A DNA stretch of 64,000 nt from Oscillospiraceae bacterium (GTDB lineage: Bacteria; Bacillota; Clostridia; Oscillospirales; Ruminococcaceae), in assembly GCA_021203065.1 (NCBI GenBank), contig JAJQBX010000021.1:1-64000 (forward strand). The letters run 5' to 3'. Below, piece after piece: positions 7,137 to 14,155 of this stretch. The notes under the pieces are model-generated. The model saw only the letters and a program-made list of their open reading frames with translations, had not been told where the DNA came from and did not search any database. Each line of letters begins with the position of its first letter. Within the stretch, counting starts at the first letter, position 1. The position numbers and the translations under genes are program-made.

Positions 7137-7782
7137 GAAGTCCCATATCGCTGAACCGTTGCTCATACTCAGTGACAATATTCCCCTCAAAGTCGCTGTG
7201 GTGGAGGTCTAAGCTCACATTTCTTAAGACAAACCCATACTCCGAGAATTCCTGAATCGAGAACTCAAAGAATTCCCGGTTGTCGGTTTTCTGGAAGATT
7301 CCGGCGTCGGGCTTGAGGAGTTTGTCGTAAATCTTAAGAAAATTGTGGTGCGTCAGCCGGTGAACGGCATAGCTCTTCTTTGGATATGGACAGCTGAAAT
7401 TGAGGTAGAGCCCCGAAATGGAGTCGTCAGGGATGAACTTCTCAAGATAATTGGCGTCTGCACGCAAAAGAATCAGGTTCGGAATCTCCTCTGCAATAGC
7501 CTTTTCAGCCGCCTCGACGATTACGTTCGAGGTCTTTTCTATTGCGAGAATGTTGAGCTCCGGCTCACGCTTTGCAAGCTCCCTTGCAAACTGTCCCTTT
7601 CCGCAGCCTATCTCCATGACAATTGGGTTGCTGTTCCCGAAAAGGGCAGGGAGGTCAAGATACTCTTTCTTCTCAACAGAAGTGACGAAGTTCCTGTCCT
7701 CGCAGTCAAGGATGATTAGCTTCCCGGTTTCTATACACTTGGCGAGCCTTTCTTCAAGGTGCGCCTTTTTTCTCATTCGCAT
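7102..7782 (-). CDS. trmB: tRNA (guanine-N7)-methyltransferase
   Basis: 226 residues. Class I methyltransferase with MEIGCGKGQFARELAK (SAM motif I, about 56-71), ILAIEKTSNVIVEA, LILLRADA and the C-terminal TEYEQRFSDMGLPIYRLEA typical of TrmB. It makes m7G46 in tRNA. Odd point: the usual NFSDPWPKK motif reads NFSCPYPKK, so the conserved Asp is Cys; the rest of the motif and the His that follows remain. The start overlaps the galK stop by 1 nt, so it is translationally coupled. Confidence 0.92.
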   Translation of the reverse strand: MRMRKKAHLEERLAKCIETGKLIILDCEDRNFVTSVEKKEYLDLPALFGNSNPIVMEIGCGKGQFARELAKREPELNILAIEKTSNVIVEAAEKAIAEEIPNLILLRADANYLEKFIPDDSISGLYLNFSCPYPKKSYAVHRLTHHNFLKIYDKLLKPDAGIFQKTDNREFFEFSIQEFSEYGFVLRNVSLDLHHSDFEGNIVTEYEQRFSDMGLPIYRLEAWKRK

Positions 7783-9011
7783 CAGAGTGTAACCTCGGTT
7801 CCGCCAACCGGACGGATTTTGAGAGCATAACAGCTTCCCTCGCCGAAAATCTTCTCCATGCCGGATTTGTAGCTCTCGAGCATTTCGTCAGGAACGTAAG
7901 CCTGAATGGTTCCCGCAAAGCCTCCGCCGTGAACTCTTGTAGCACCCTTGCCAGAAAGAAGCTTCTCGCTCATATAGAGCCCGAGCGATACTCCCTGCTC
8001 AGTTGGAACAGAGGAGGCATAGACATTCTGGAGATACTTATAGGAGCTGTCCCCGGAAGCCTTGACGACGCCAAGGAACTTGTCGAAGTCGCCCTCTTCC
8101 AAAGACTTGACCAGCTCGTCAACCCTTAAGTTTTCGTCGAAGAAGTGAAGAGAACGCAGGACTGCTCTGTCTCCCAAGGTCTTTCTTAAGTAGGGGAGAT
8201 TTGAAAGAACGTCATCCAAGGTGAGCTCTCTTAAGACCTCTTTTCCGAGCATGCCTGCAACAGCTTTCATTTCAGCAGGAACTGCGGCATATTCGGGGGT
8301 CATGTGGGCATGGTTGCCCTTTGTGTCTACAATGCAGATGCTGTAGCCGTACTTTCCGAGATCAAGAGTCAGAGCCTTTACAACAGGATTTTCCAAGTCC
8401 TCAAAGTCAATACCGACAACTCCGCCGACGGAGGAAGCCATCTGATCCATAAGCCCTGACGGCTTGCCGAAGTAGACGTTCTCCGCATACTGCGCAATCT
8501 GAGCCGCCTCGATGTCCGAAACTGCGCCGTCATTATAGAGATGGCTTAAGATTGTGACGATAAGAACCTCAAACGCCGCCGAGGAGGAAAGCCCCGAGCC
8601 CTTGAGAACATTCGACTGGGTGTAAGCCGTGAAGCCGCCGACCTTGTAGCCACGGTTCTTTAAACCCATGCAGACGCCACGGATAAGCGATGCGGAGGTG
8701 TTCTTCTCGCTTTCGTGAACGTCAAGGTTGCGGGTGTCGACGGTGTCAATAGGGAAGCCCTCCGACTTGATGGTGATAACCCCGTCTGTCTGGGGCTTTA
8801 CAGCCGCCATAACGTCAAGGTTCACTGCCGCCGCAACGACACGCCCACGGTTGTGGTCGGTGTGGTTTCCGCAAATCTCCGTCCTGCCGGGAGCTGAGAA
8901 AAATCTCGTCGCCGGATACTTATAGAGTGCCTCAAACTCGCTTGTAACATGTTCAAAGCGAGCCTTTGCGGAGTCTGACTGGTAGAGCTGATCAAAGTTG
9001 GTGATACTCAT
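7782..9011 (-). CDS. galK: galactokinase
   Basis: 409 residues. GHMP kinase with the galactokinase signature GRTEICGNHTDHNRG (about 43-57), the ATP loop KGSGLSSSAAFEVL (about 136-149) and a C-terminal VHGGGFAGTIQAYVP. It phosphorylates galactose at C1 in the Leloir pathway. No galT or galE is adjacent; it sits between rodA and trmB in one minus-strand operon. Start preceded by GAGGAAACGAAA. Confidence 0.93.
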   Translation of the reverse strand: MSITNFDQLYQSDSAKARFEHVTSEFEALYKYPATRFFSAPGRTEICGNHTDHNRGRVVAAAVNLDVMAAVKPQTDGVITIKSEGFPIDTVDTRNLDVHESEKNTSASLIRGVCMGLKNRGYKVGGFTAYTQSNVLKGSGLSSSAAFEVLIVTILSHLYNDGAVSDIEAAQIAQYAENVYFGKPSGLMDQMASSVGGVVGIDFEDLENPVVKALTLDLGKYGYSICIVDTKGNHAHMTPEYAAVPAEMKAVAGMLGKEVLRELTLDDVLSNLPYLRKTLGDRAVLRSLHFFDENLRVDELVKSLEEGDFDKFLGVVKASGDSSYKYLQNVYASSVPTEQGVSLGLYMSEKLLSGKGATRVHGGGFAGTIQAYVPDEMLESYKSGMEKIFGEGSCYALKIRPVGGTEVTL

Positions 9012-9029
9012 TTTCGTTTCCTCGTTTCT

Positions 9030-10193
9030 TTATTTCTTTTTGAATAGAGTGTCATATTTAGCACTGTGGAAGTGGACGGACATTACAAGTCCCATCGCAA
9101 CGGTTATTGAAAGCATCGACGAGCCTCCCGCCGAGAGGAAAGGAAGAGGAATTCCGATAACCGGGGTAACCCCGACGCACATTCCTATGTTCAGAACACA
9201 GTGTATAAACAGGTAGGCGAATACTCCCATGCAGATGCACCTTCCCAGCGTGTCGGAAGCCCTCAGACCGTTCCAGAGGATTCTCAGGCATATCACACCT
9301 AAGAGAATCACGATAGTCAGGCAACCGATATACCCAAGCGTCTGACCGGCATAGGAGAATATGAAGTCGCTGTGGCAGACGGGGACATAGGAATAATCTC
9401 CTCCGAAAAGCCCCTTTCCCGTAAGCTGTCCCGAGCCGATGGCGATAAGTGACTTATTGACCTGATAGAGTGAGTCCTCGGTGGCATACTCACTTGGGTT
9501 TATAATTGCAAGAATCCGGTTTTTATGTACCGCCTGCAGATAGTAGTTCCAAAGAAAATAGAATGCCACAGGTGCCGCAATGCACGCTCCCAAGATGTAT
9601 TTCCACGAGATTCCTGCGGCGAATACGATAGCCAAGAAAATCACAACGAAAACAATTGCAGTTCCGTCGTCGCCCTGAAGCATGATGAGCGCAATCGGAA
9701 TTGCGGCATGAACGCACAGAGCAAGAATATTCAGCGGATTATTGAAGAAGTCCTTGGTTTTATAGCAGTGATATGACAGCGAAAGTATGAAAGCAAGCTT
9801 CAGAAATTCCGACGGCTGCAGACTGAACGAGCCTATCATTATCCATGCCTGATCGTCCGAGCCCTCAAGACCGGACGTGCCAAGGCTTGTGAACGTGAGA
9901 AGAGTCAGTCCGATAGTCAGTGGAAGATATAAAAACCAGAGCTTCGAGAATTTTCTATAATCAAGTGCCGCCAAGACGAGGGCAATGAATATGCCCAGCA
10001 GTGCGGCGAAGAATTGAGTTTTGACGGTTGACGAGCTGATGGTGGCGTTGGTGATGGTCTGGGTTTCACTGTTGACCATAAGCGAATAGAGAAGAGTTAT
10101 TCCCAACGAGCAACACATAAGAACAAGAAGTAAAAGCAGCTTGTCAAGCCTTCTTAAGTACCGTAGCACGGCAGAAAGAGCAGTTTTGAGCAT
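9030..10193 (-). CDS. rodA: SEDS family peptidoglycan polymerase RodA
   Basis: 387 residues with about ten membrane helices. The SEDS C-terminal signature GVTPVIGIPLPFLSAGGSSM is present near residue 350, and GSGQLTGKGLFGG and the extracellular-loop Asp region occur before it. It polymerises lipid II into glycan with a class B PBP; RodA rather than FtsW is favoured by length and by the absence of division genes nearby. First gene of the operon leading into galK. Confidence 0.9.
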   Translation of the reverse strand: MLKTALSAVLRYLRRLDKLLLLLVLMCCSLGITLLYSLMVNSETQTITNATISSSTVKTQFFAALLGIFIALVLAALDYRKFSKLWFLYLPLTIGLTLLTFTSLGTSGLEGSDDQAWIMIGSFSLQPSEFLKLAFILSLSYHCYKTKDFFNNPLNILALCVHAAIPIALIMLQGDDGTAIVFVVIFLAIVFAAGISWKYILGACIAAPVAFYFLWNYYLQAVHKNRILAIINPSEYATEDSLYQVNKSLIAIGSGQLTGKGLFGGDYSYVPVCHSDFIFSYAGQTLGYIGCLTIVILLGVICLRILWNGLRASDTLGRCICMGVFAYLFIHCVLNIGMCVGVTPVIGIPLPFLSAGGSSMLSITVAMGLVMSVHFHSAKYDTLFKKK

Positions 10194-10285
10194 ATAACCT
10201 CCCTCTTTCAGATTTCTCTGAGCTTATTGTAACATATCGGGCTCATATTTTCAACTCGAAATCGCCAAACTGACAAAATTTAATC

Positions 10286-10313
10286 TTGTATTTTTCTGAA
10301 AATGTGCTATGAT
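10286..10313 (+). promoter_or_regulatory. ferredoxin promoter
   Basis: TTGTAT, 16 nt, TATGAT, about 65 nt before the ferredoxin ATG. Confidence 0.55.
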
Positions 10314-10377
10314 ATATGTATGAGCGGTGTCGGATGCGACACCCCCACTTCCAAAAAACTTTCAAGGAGGAACTACA

Positions 10378-10548
10378 ATGGCTTATAGAATCACTGAAGA
10401 GTGTGTCAAGTGCGGTGCTTGCGCAGCAGAGTGCCCCGTTGAGGCTATCACCGAGGGCGACGAGACCTATGTTATCGATCCCGATACCTGCATCTCCTGC
10501 GGCAACTGTCAGGCTGTCTGCCCCGTAGGCGCACCTGTAGAGGACTGA
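10378..10548 (+). CDS. ferredoxin with two 4Fe-4S clusters
   Basis: 56 residues, the size of clostridial ferredoxin. Two CxxCxxCxxxCP motifs: CVKCGACAAECP and CISCGNCQAVCP. Acidic protein that carries low-potential electrons between pyruvate:ferredoxin oxidoreductase, hydrogenase and similar enzymes in an anaerobe. Start set by AAGGAGG 8 nt before ATG. Monocistronic with its own promoter and terminator. Confidence 0.95.
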   Translation: MAYRITEECVKCGACAAECPVEAITEGDETYVIDPDTCISCGNCQAVCPVGAPVED

Positions 10549-10560
10549 ATCAGTACTTAA

Positions 10561-10597
10561 AAAAGAGCTTCCACCAGCGTGGGAGCTCTTTTTTTGC
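10561..10597 (+). terminator. ferredoxin terminator
   Basis: AAAAGAGCTTCCAC / GTGGGAGCTCTTTTTTT, a 12-bp stem with one mismatch and a T7 run. Confidence 0.9.
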
Positions 10598-10601
10598 GGA
10601 A

Positions 10602-10742
10602 ACCCCTCAGTCGCACTTCGTGCGCCAGCTCCCCTTTCAGGGGAGCCTTTTTGTACGTCTTTACAAGTTTTAGTAGAACAGCAATAAGCCTCCCCTGAAA
10701 GGGGAGGGGGACCGCCGCACGAAGTGCGGTGGTGGAGGGGTC
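10602..10742. repeat. palindromic intergenic repeat element, two stem blocks
   Basis: Outer parts AAACCCCTCAGTCGCACTTC and GTGGTGGAGGGGT pair across the element. Inside are CTCCCCTTTCAGGGGAG and CCTCCCCTGAAAGGGGAGG and a perfect stem CCGCACGAAGTGCGG. It resembles the widely dispersed intergenic repeats of gut Clostridia and shares flank words with the shorter element at 1062. The right end touches the stop codon of the convergent thioesterase gene. Confidence 0.65.
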
Positions 10743-11446
10743 TACCCGATCACTTCCACCGCCGTATACGTCTTCCCACTCTCATCCGCAAGATCCACAA
10801 AGCAACTGTTTCCGACAGTGGCGATCTTCGGATAGATAGTGTCACCGAGGTGTGCCTGACGCTTGTATTCAACCCGAAGCTCTCTGATATTAGTAATATC
10901 CGGCATCAGACCGAGGGCAATTTCTATGTAACGGGCGTTGTTGACATGGTGGTTGAGGTCTATATCGTCCGCTCTGACGGGAATTGGGGTGACAGGGGTC
11001 ATCTCATCAGGCAAGGTGAGCTTTCTTGGAGCATAGTCCATCTCGAGCCTTTCATCGAGGCTGTAGGCGGCTTTTTCCTCCTCAGGAGGTCTTGCCGGTC
11101 TGCCGGTTTCGGTGTTGACGTAGACCCAGATGGAATTCGCCTTGACAAGAGTCTTCCCCGACTTGTCCGAAATGATGAAGTTACGGTGTCCATAGCAGCT
11201 TGTGAACTCATAGGGTCTTGTCTCGACGACGATTTCGTCATAAAGCTTCGGGCAGTCTTCAATTATTACCTGCCAGCTCGAAAGAAGCCACACCCGATGG
11301 TTGGCGTTTAAGTATCCAAGCCCGACTCCAATCGATTCGCAGTGCATCATAACGCAGTCCTGCATATAGTTCATAATGCTTCCGAGCTTGAGCTTCCCCT
11401 GCTCGTCCGTCTCACTGAACCGCACCTGCCCATTCATCTGATACAT
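10742..11446 (-). CDS. acyl-ACP thioesterase
   Basis: 234 residues forming two hotdog halves. N-terminal VRFSETDEQGKLKLGSIMNY, central YEFTSCYGHRNF, and the second hotdog with DIDLNHHVNNARYIE (about 170-184), which carries the conserved Asp/Asn/His. Bacterial FatA/FatB-like enzymes release free fatty acids from acyl carrier protein. The GGGGAGG ribosome site 7 nt before ATG fixes the start. Chain-length preference cannot be read. Confidence 0.88.
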   Translation of the reverse strand: MYQMNGQVRFSETDEQGKLKLGSIMNYMQDCVMMHCESIGVGLGYLNANHRVWLLSSWQVIIEDCPKLYDEIVVETRPYEFTSCYGHRNFIISDKSGKTLVKANSIWVYVNTETGRPARPPEEEKAAYSLDERLEMDYAPRKLTLPDEMTPVTPIPVRADDIDLNHHVNNARYIEIALGLMPDITNIRELRVEYKRQAHLGDTIYPKIATVGNSCFVDLADESGKTYTAVEVIG

Positions 11447-11536
11447 AATAATTCCTCCCCGATAGTTGTTGATAATATTATAGTATTATTTTGCCCGAAC
11501 GTCAAGGGACAAATCGGAGGAAGAGTTGCTCACTGA

Positions 11537-11965
11537 TCACACAAGCTTTTTCATAAATTCTGCCGGAGTGACAGCAGGCACAGCGGAGTGCGAAAAATCT
11601 TTAGTGTTTCTGGTTACGATACAGTCAACACCACATCTTACAGCAGTTTCAACGAGGATCGCATCTTCAAAATCGGAAATCAGAGAGGACAGGGCATTTC
11701 TGCAATCGAGTGCGGAGGTGTCAAGAATGCCGAATGACAGGAAAAGCTTTCTGAGAAGAGCCCGGGTTTCGGCGTCGCTGTGAAGACTGCGGTGCATAAT
11801 GTAGTAAATATCTGCAACGGATTTTGTGGGAATAAAGCCGGAGATTTTTTCCTCAGCGACAGCAAGGCAAAGGGCTTGTGCATCCTCAGCAAATGGCTCA
11901 CGTTCCGCAAGTGCATCGATAATTACGCATGTATCTACAACGCAGGTACAGGTATTGGTATTCAT
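11537..11965 (-). CDS. PIN domain ribonuclease toxin, VapC-like
   Basis: 142 residues. Acidic PIN residues are visible: D11 and D17 in VVDTCVIIDAL, an E in the middle, and DFEDAILVETAVRCG followed by CIVTRNTKDF at the C-terminus. PIN toxins cut tRNA or rRNA. It starts within the stop of the antitoxin gene (4-nt overlap), the standard toxin-antitoxin layout. Cognate inhibition by that partner is inferred from position. Confidence 0.85.
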   Translation of the reverse strand: MNTNTCTCVVDTCVIIDALAEREPFAEDAQALCLAVAEEKISGFIPTKSVADIYYIMHRSLHSDAETRALLRKLFLSFGILDTSALDCRNALSSLISDFEDAILVETAVRCGVDCIVTRNTKDFSHSAVPAVTPAEFMKKLV

Positions 11966-12177
11966 ATTCTGCTCAACCTTTCGTCACGGGCTTCTTCAAG
12001 CGTTATGCCCTTGGGAATGCTGCCAAAAAGAGAGCGCATAGCTTCGACCTTGTCCTGATTGCTGTTGACAAGCTTGACGCTGACCTTGCCGTTTTTTGAA
12101 ATAAAGATGTCCTCAGTTTCAGCAAGAATGAGGTACTTGCCGAGATTAACTTTAAATTCGGTAGCTGTGATAGTCAT
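11962..12177 (-). CDS. Phd/YefM-type antitoxin
   Basis: 71 residues. MTITATEFKVNLGKYL then ETEDIFISKNGKVSVKLV is the Phd/YefM beta-alpha fold; the C-terminal half (ITLEEARDERLSRI) would wrap the toxin. It should repress its own promoter. AAGGAGGAAACC precedes the ATG. First gene of the pair. Confidence 0.85.
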   Translation of the reverse strand: MTITATEFKVNLGKYLILAETEDIFISKNGKVSVKLVNSNQDKVEAMRSLFGSIPKGITLEEARDERLSRI

Positions 12178-12206
12178 GAGGTTTCCTCCTTGAGTTTTCT
12201 GTTACT

Positions 12207-12248
12207 ATTATACACAAATCGAACGAAAAAGTCAAGCAAATCGAATGA
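12207..12248 (-). promoter_or_regulatory. promoter and operator of the Phd/VapC-like operon
   Basis: On the minus strand TTGACT, 17 nt, TATAAT. Two direct copies of CAAATCGAA(C/T)GA (12215-12226 and 12237-12248) lie exactly 22 bp apart, two helical turns. One is in the spacer and the other just upstream of the -35 box, a good arrangement for autorepression by the antitoxin. Confidence 0.65.
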
Positions 12249-12398
12249 GAAATAAGAAAATTTCGTATGAACGGCAGGCGAGGTGGAAAATAGCTGGAAT
12301 CTGACCGTCTCACCACCCGAGAAATTTTTCTCAAAAACATCAGAAAATATTAAGATTTTCTCAGGAAATTCTCATCGTCAGAAGCTAAAAACTTACTA

Positions 12399-12426
12399 TT
12401 GACAAAATTTGCGGGGGGGGTAAAAT
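12399..12426 (+). promoter_or_regulatory. promoter with G8 tract in the spacer, possibly phase-variable
   Basis: TTGACA, 16-nt spacer ending in GCGGGGGGGG, then TAAAAT. The run of eight G occupies half the spacer, so slippage by one base would change spacing to 15 or 17. It is preceded by repeated TTTCTCA words (for example GAGAAATTTTTCTC near 12320-12333) that could be operators. It drives the Myb-like and 42-residue peptide genes. Confidence 0.55.
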
Positions 12427-12528
12427 AGAAGTTGTAGATTTGATTCTTATTTGAGAACTTTTTATCTCAGTTTCCAGATTTCTCAGAAAATGAGCGAAAT
12501 AGTTCCCGACAGCAAAAAAGGTGAGACA

Positions 12529-12762
12529 ATGGCTAACAGAGGCAGACCGGCAACCGGCAGATCGCAGGAGCTTAAGCGTGAGTGCCGGAAGCGATACTAT
12601 GCGAAAACCGCTAATATCTATCCAAGACATGCGTGGACAGAAGAGGAGTGCAGGCTCGTTTTAGAGCACTCCATTCCCGACAGCGAGCTGTCAGTGAAGC
12701 TTGGCAGGTCTCTCAAAGGCATTCAGGAAAAACGCCGGAGGCTGAAAAAAGGTATCGAATAA
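12529..12762 (+). CDS. Myb/SANT-like small DNA-binding protein
   Basis: 77 residues from ATG at 12529 (AAGGTGAG upstream); in-frame ATGs at 12490 and 12451 lack a ribosome site. Basic N-terminus MANRGRPATGRSQELKRECR, then HAWTEEECRLVLEHS followed by ELSVKLGRSLKGIQEKRRRL, the pattern of a Myb/SANT helix-turn-helix. Probably binds DNA. It follows the G-tract promoter and precedes a 42-residue peptide gene. Confidence 0.7.
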   Translation: MANRGRPATGRSQELKRECRKRYYAKTANIYPRHAWTEEECRLVLEHSIPDSELSVKLGRSLKGIQEKRRRLKKGIE

Positions 12763-12802
12763 AGGCGTAACGCAAAAGCAAGATATTTGGAGGTAATTCA
12801 AG

Positions 12803-12931
12803 ATGTATGAAGAGCACGAAATGGTAATAATCATGTTTGAGGAAAATGATGCGTTCATAATGACGGATAGCCTGAATGCGGTAGGAGGTTCATACGCAAA
12901 AAGCTCAGTAAAAGAAAGTTCAGATTCATAA
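12803..12931 (+). CDS. 42-residue acidic peptide with Gly-Ser C-terminal segment
   Basis: Begins MYEEHEMVIIMFEENDAFIM and continues TDSLNAVGGSYAKSSVKESS. A strong TTGGAGG lies 10 nt before the ATG and a terminator 14 nt after the stop. The build, an acidic amphipathic 'E-x-V-x-I-x-x-F-E-x-x-D' half followed by a Ser/Gly-rich end, resembles many orphan precursor-like peptides of Clostridia. No modifying enzyme is nearby, so a RiPP role is not supported beyond resemblance. Confidence 0.6.
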   Translation: MYEEHEMVIIMFEENDAFIMTDSLNAVGGSYAKSSVKESSDS

Positions 12932-12944
12932 GTTCATGTTTTCA

Positions 12945-12985
12945 TAAACCCAGCACAGCCATGCCAGACTGTGCTGGGTTTAGCT
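12945..12985 (+). terminator. strong terminator after the peptide gene
   Basis: AAACCCAGCACAG / CTGTGCTGGGTTT, a perfect 13-bp stem with a 10-nt loop, then TAGCTTT. Confidence 0.8.
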
Positions 12986-13000
12986 TTATGCCTTATTGTG

Positions 13001-13059
13001 TCACAAACCAAAAAGCACACTTGATTTACAGCTGGATTTGTGGTAAGCTATAATTATGA
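13001..13059 (+). repeat. duplicated promoter region, copy 1
   Basis: TCACAAACCAAAAAGC then CTTGATTTACAG, GGATTTGTGGTA and TATAAT. It matches the segment at 14056 almost base for base. TTTACA with an 18-nt spacer to TATAAT fits a promoter. CACAAACC and GGATTTGTG form an inverted pair around the -35 region and may be an operator shared by both cassettes. Confidence 0.65.
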
Positions 13060-13083
13060 TATAGCGTTGTCGGAGGTGATCGT

Positions 13084-13287
13084 ATGAGCAAATTGTCGTT
13101 TGTGTCGTTTTGTGTGGAGTATTATGCGGAGCATACGAATCAATCAAGTGAAAAAGTGTATGAGCTGTTTAAAAAGGAAAAGGTTTTGGACATGCTCAGG
13201 GATGATTATGACGATCTTCACGGCATGAGCATGGAGTATATGATGCAGCTTATCGATCAGTATCTGGGGGTTGAAAGTAAATGTTAG
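13084..13287 (+). CDS. DUF3791 family protein, possible antitoxin component
   Basis: 67 residues. LSFVSFCVEYYAEHTNQSSE, then LDMLRDDYDDLHGMSMEYM, is the DUF3791 pattern: a small helical domain usually next to DUF3990. TCGGAGGTGATCGT precedes the ATG. Its end overlaps the next gene by 7 nt. DUF3791-DUF3990 pairs look like toxin-antitoxin modules by layout; that is inference. Confidence 0.75.
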   Translation: MSKLSFVSFCVEYYAEHTNQSSEKVYELFKKEKVLDMLRDDYDDLHGMSMEYMMQLIDQYLGVESKC

Positions 13288-13775
13288 TGTATCACGGTAC
13301 AACACTCGAAATAAGACATCCAAAGATTATCACTAGCGAAATCGGCAGAGATTTTGGATTTGCTTTTTATACAACAGATATAAAAGAGCAGGCAGAACGC
13401 TGGGCGATCAGGCGTGAAAGGATTTTGTCAAGGACCAGTGGCAAAAAGGAGCATGCCGTTGTAAATGTCTATGAGTGGAGCGAGAACCATGTCTTAAGGG
13501 AAAAAGTATTCCACGATGCTTCGTTGGATTGGCTGGAAATGGTTGTGCAGTGCAGAAGCAATGTAAGCTATCAACATGGGTATGACATTGTCACCGGAAA
13601 GATCGCAAATGACAATGTGGGTGAAACTGTATCATATGTTGTTCAGGGAATTATGCGAAAAGAGGACGCCGTCGAGCGGCTGAAATTTGAGAAAATCAAT
13701 AACCAGATTGCGTTTTGTACGGAAGCATCTCTTGATGAGCTGAAATTCGTGGAAAGTTATGTTGTGGAGGAATAA
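13281..13775 (+). CDS. DUF3990 family protein, likely ADP-ribosyltransferase-fold enzyme
   Basis: 164 residues. N-terminal LVYHGTTLEI and GRDFGFAFYTTDIKEQAERWA correspond to the HGT and G-x-G-(F/L)-Y-x-T motifs of H-Y-x type ADP-ribosyl/phosphotransferases; the rest is mixed alpha/beta and ends in a helical tail. Family assignment is from motif recognition; target and activity are unknown. It sits between two DUF3791 genes with tight spacing. Confidence 0.75.
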   Translation: MLVYHGTTLEIRHPKIITSEIGRDFGFAFYTTDIKEQAERWAIRRERILSRTSGKKEHAVVNVYEWSENHVLREKVFHDASLDWLEMVVQCRSNVSYQHGYDIVTGKIANDNVGETVSYVVQGIMRKEDAVERLKFEKINNQIAFCTEASLDELKFVESYVVEE

Positions 13776-13780
13776 AGAAT

Positions 13781-13987
13781 ATGGCGCATGCACTTATAAA
13801 GGCGACTTTAATCCCGGAAATCGTCCGGATGATCGCTGAGAAATATAGTATTTCGGAAGAAGAAGCGATGGATGAGTTCTACACGTCCGGGACGGCAGAA
13901 GCATTGTCGGATTCTGAGACAGGATTATACGGTCAATCAGCTTTGTTCATTTTCGGATTGTTCTGTCAGGAAAAACTTAGAGCATAG
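13781..13987 (+). CDS. second DUF3791 family protein
   Basis: 68 residues. IPEIVRMIAEKYSISEEEA, then FYTSGTAEALSDSETGLYG, is a DUF3791 domain distinct in sequence from the first copy. It lies 5 nt after the DUF3990 gene. Having a DUF3791 on each side of DUF3990 suggests two partner proteins for one enzyme. Confidence 0.72.
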   Translation: MAHALIKATLIPEIVRMIAEKYSISEEEAMDEFYTSGTAEALSDSETGLYGQSALFIFGLFCQEKLRA

Positions 13988-14055
13988 TACAGACGGTGGT
14001 AGATATACTCAAAAAATGAACTACAATATAATATCCCAGTAAGCTTCCTCCCACA

Positions 14056-14109
14056 TCACAAACCAAAAAGCCCCTTGATTTACAGTCGGATTTGTGGTAT
14101 GATATAGGT
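14056..14109 (+). repeat. duplicated promoter region, copy 2
   Basis: TCACAAACCAAAAAGCCCC then TTGATTTACAG, GGATTTGTGGTATGATATAG. Here TTGATT, 17 nt, TATGAT gives the promoter of the Rpn-like gene. It shares about 50 nt with copy 1 at 13001, the only long similarity between the two intergenic regions. Confidence 0.65.
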
Positions 14110-14155
14110 GTAGGAAAGTGTACTACATATACTTTCACTAAAGGGGTGATTGCCG

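Noticed and set aside
12803..12931. 42-residue peptide as a lanthipeptide or sactipeptide precursor
   Set aside because: No modification enzyme, protease or transporter lies nearby and it has no Cys.
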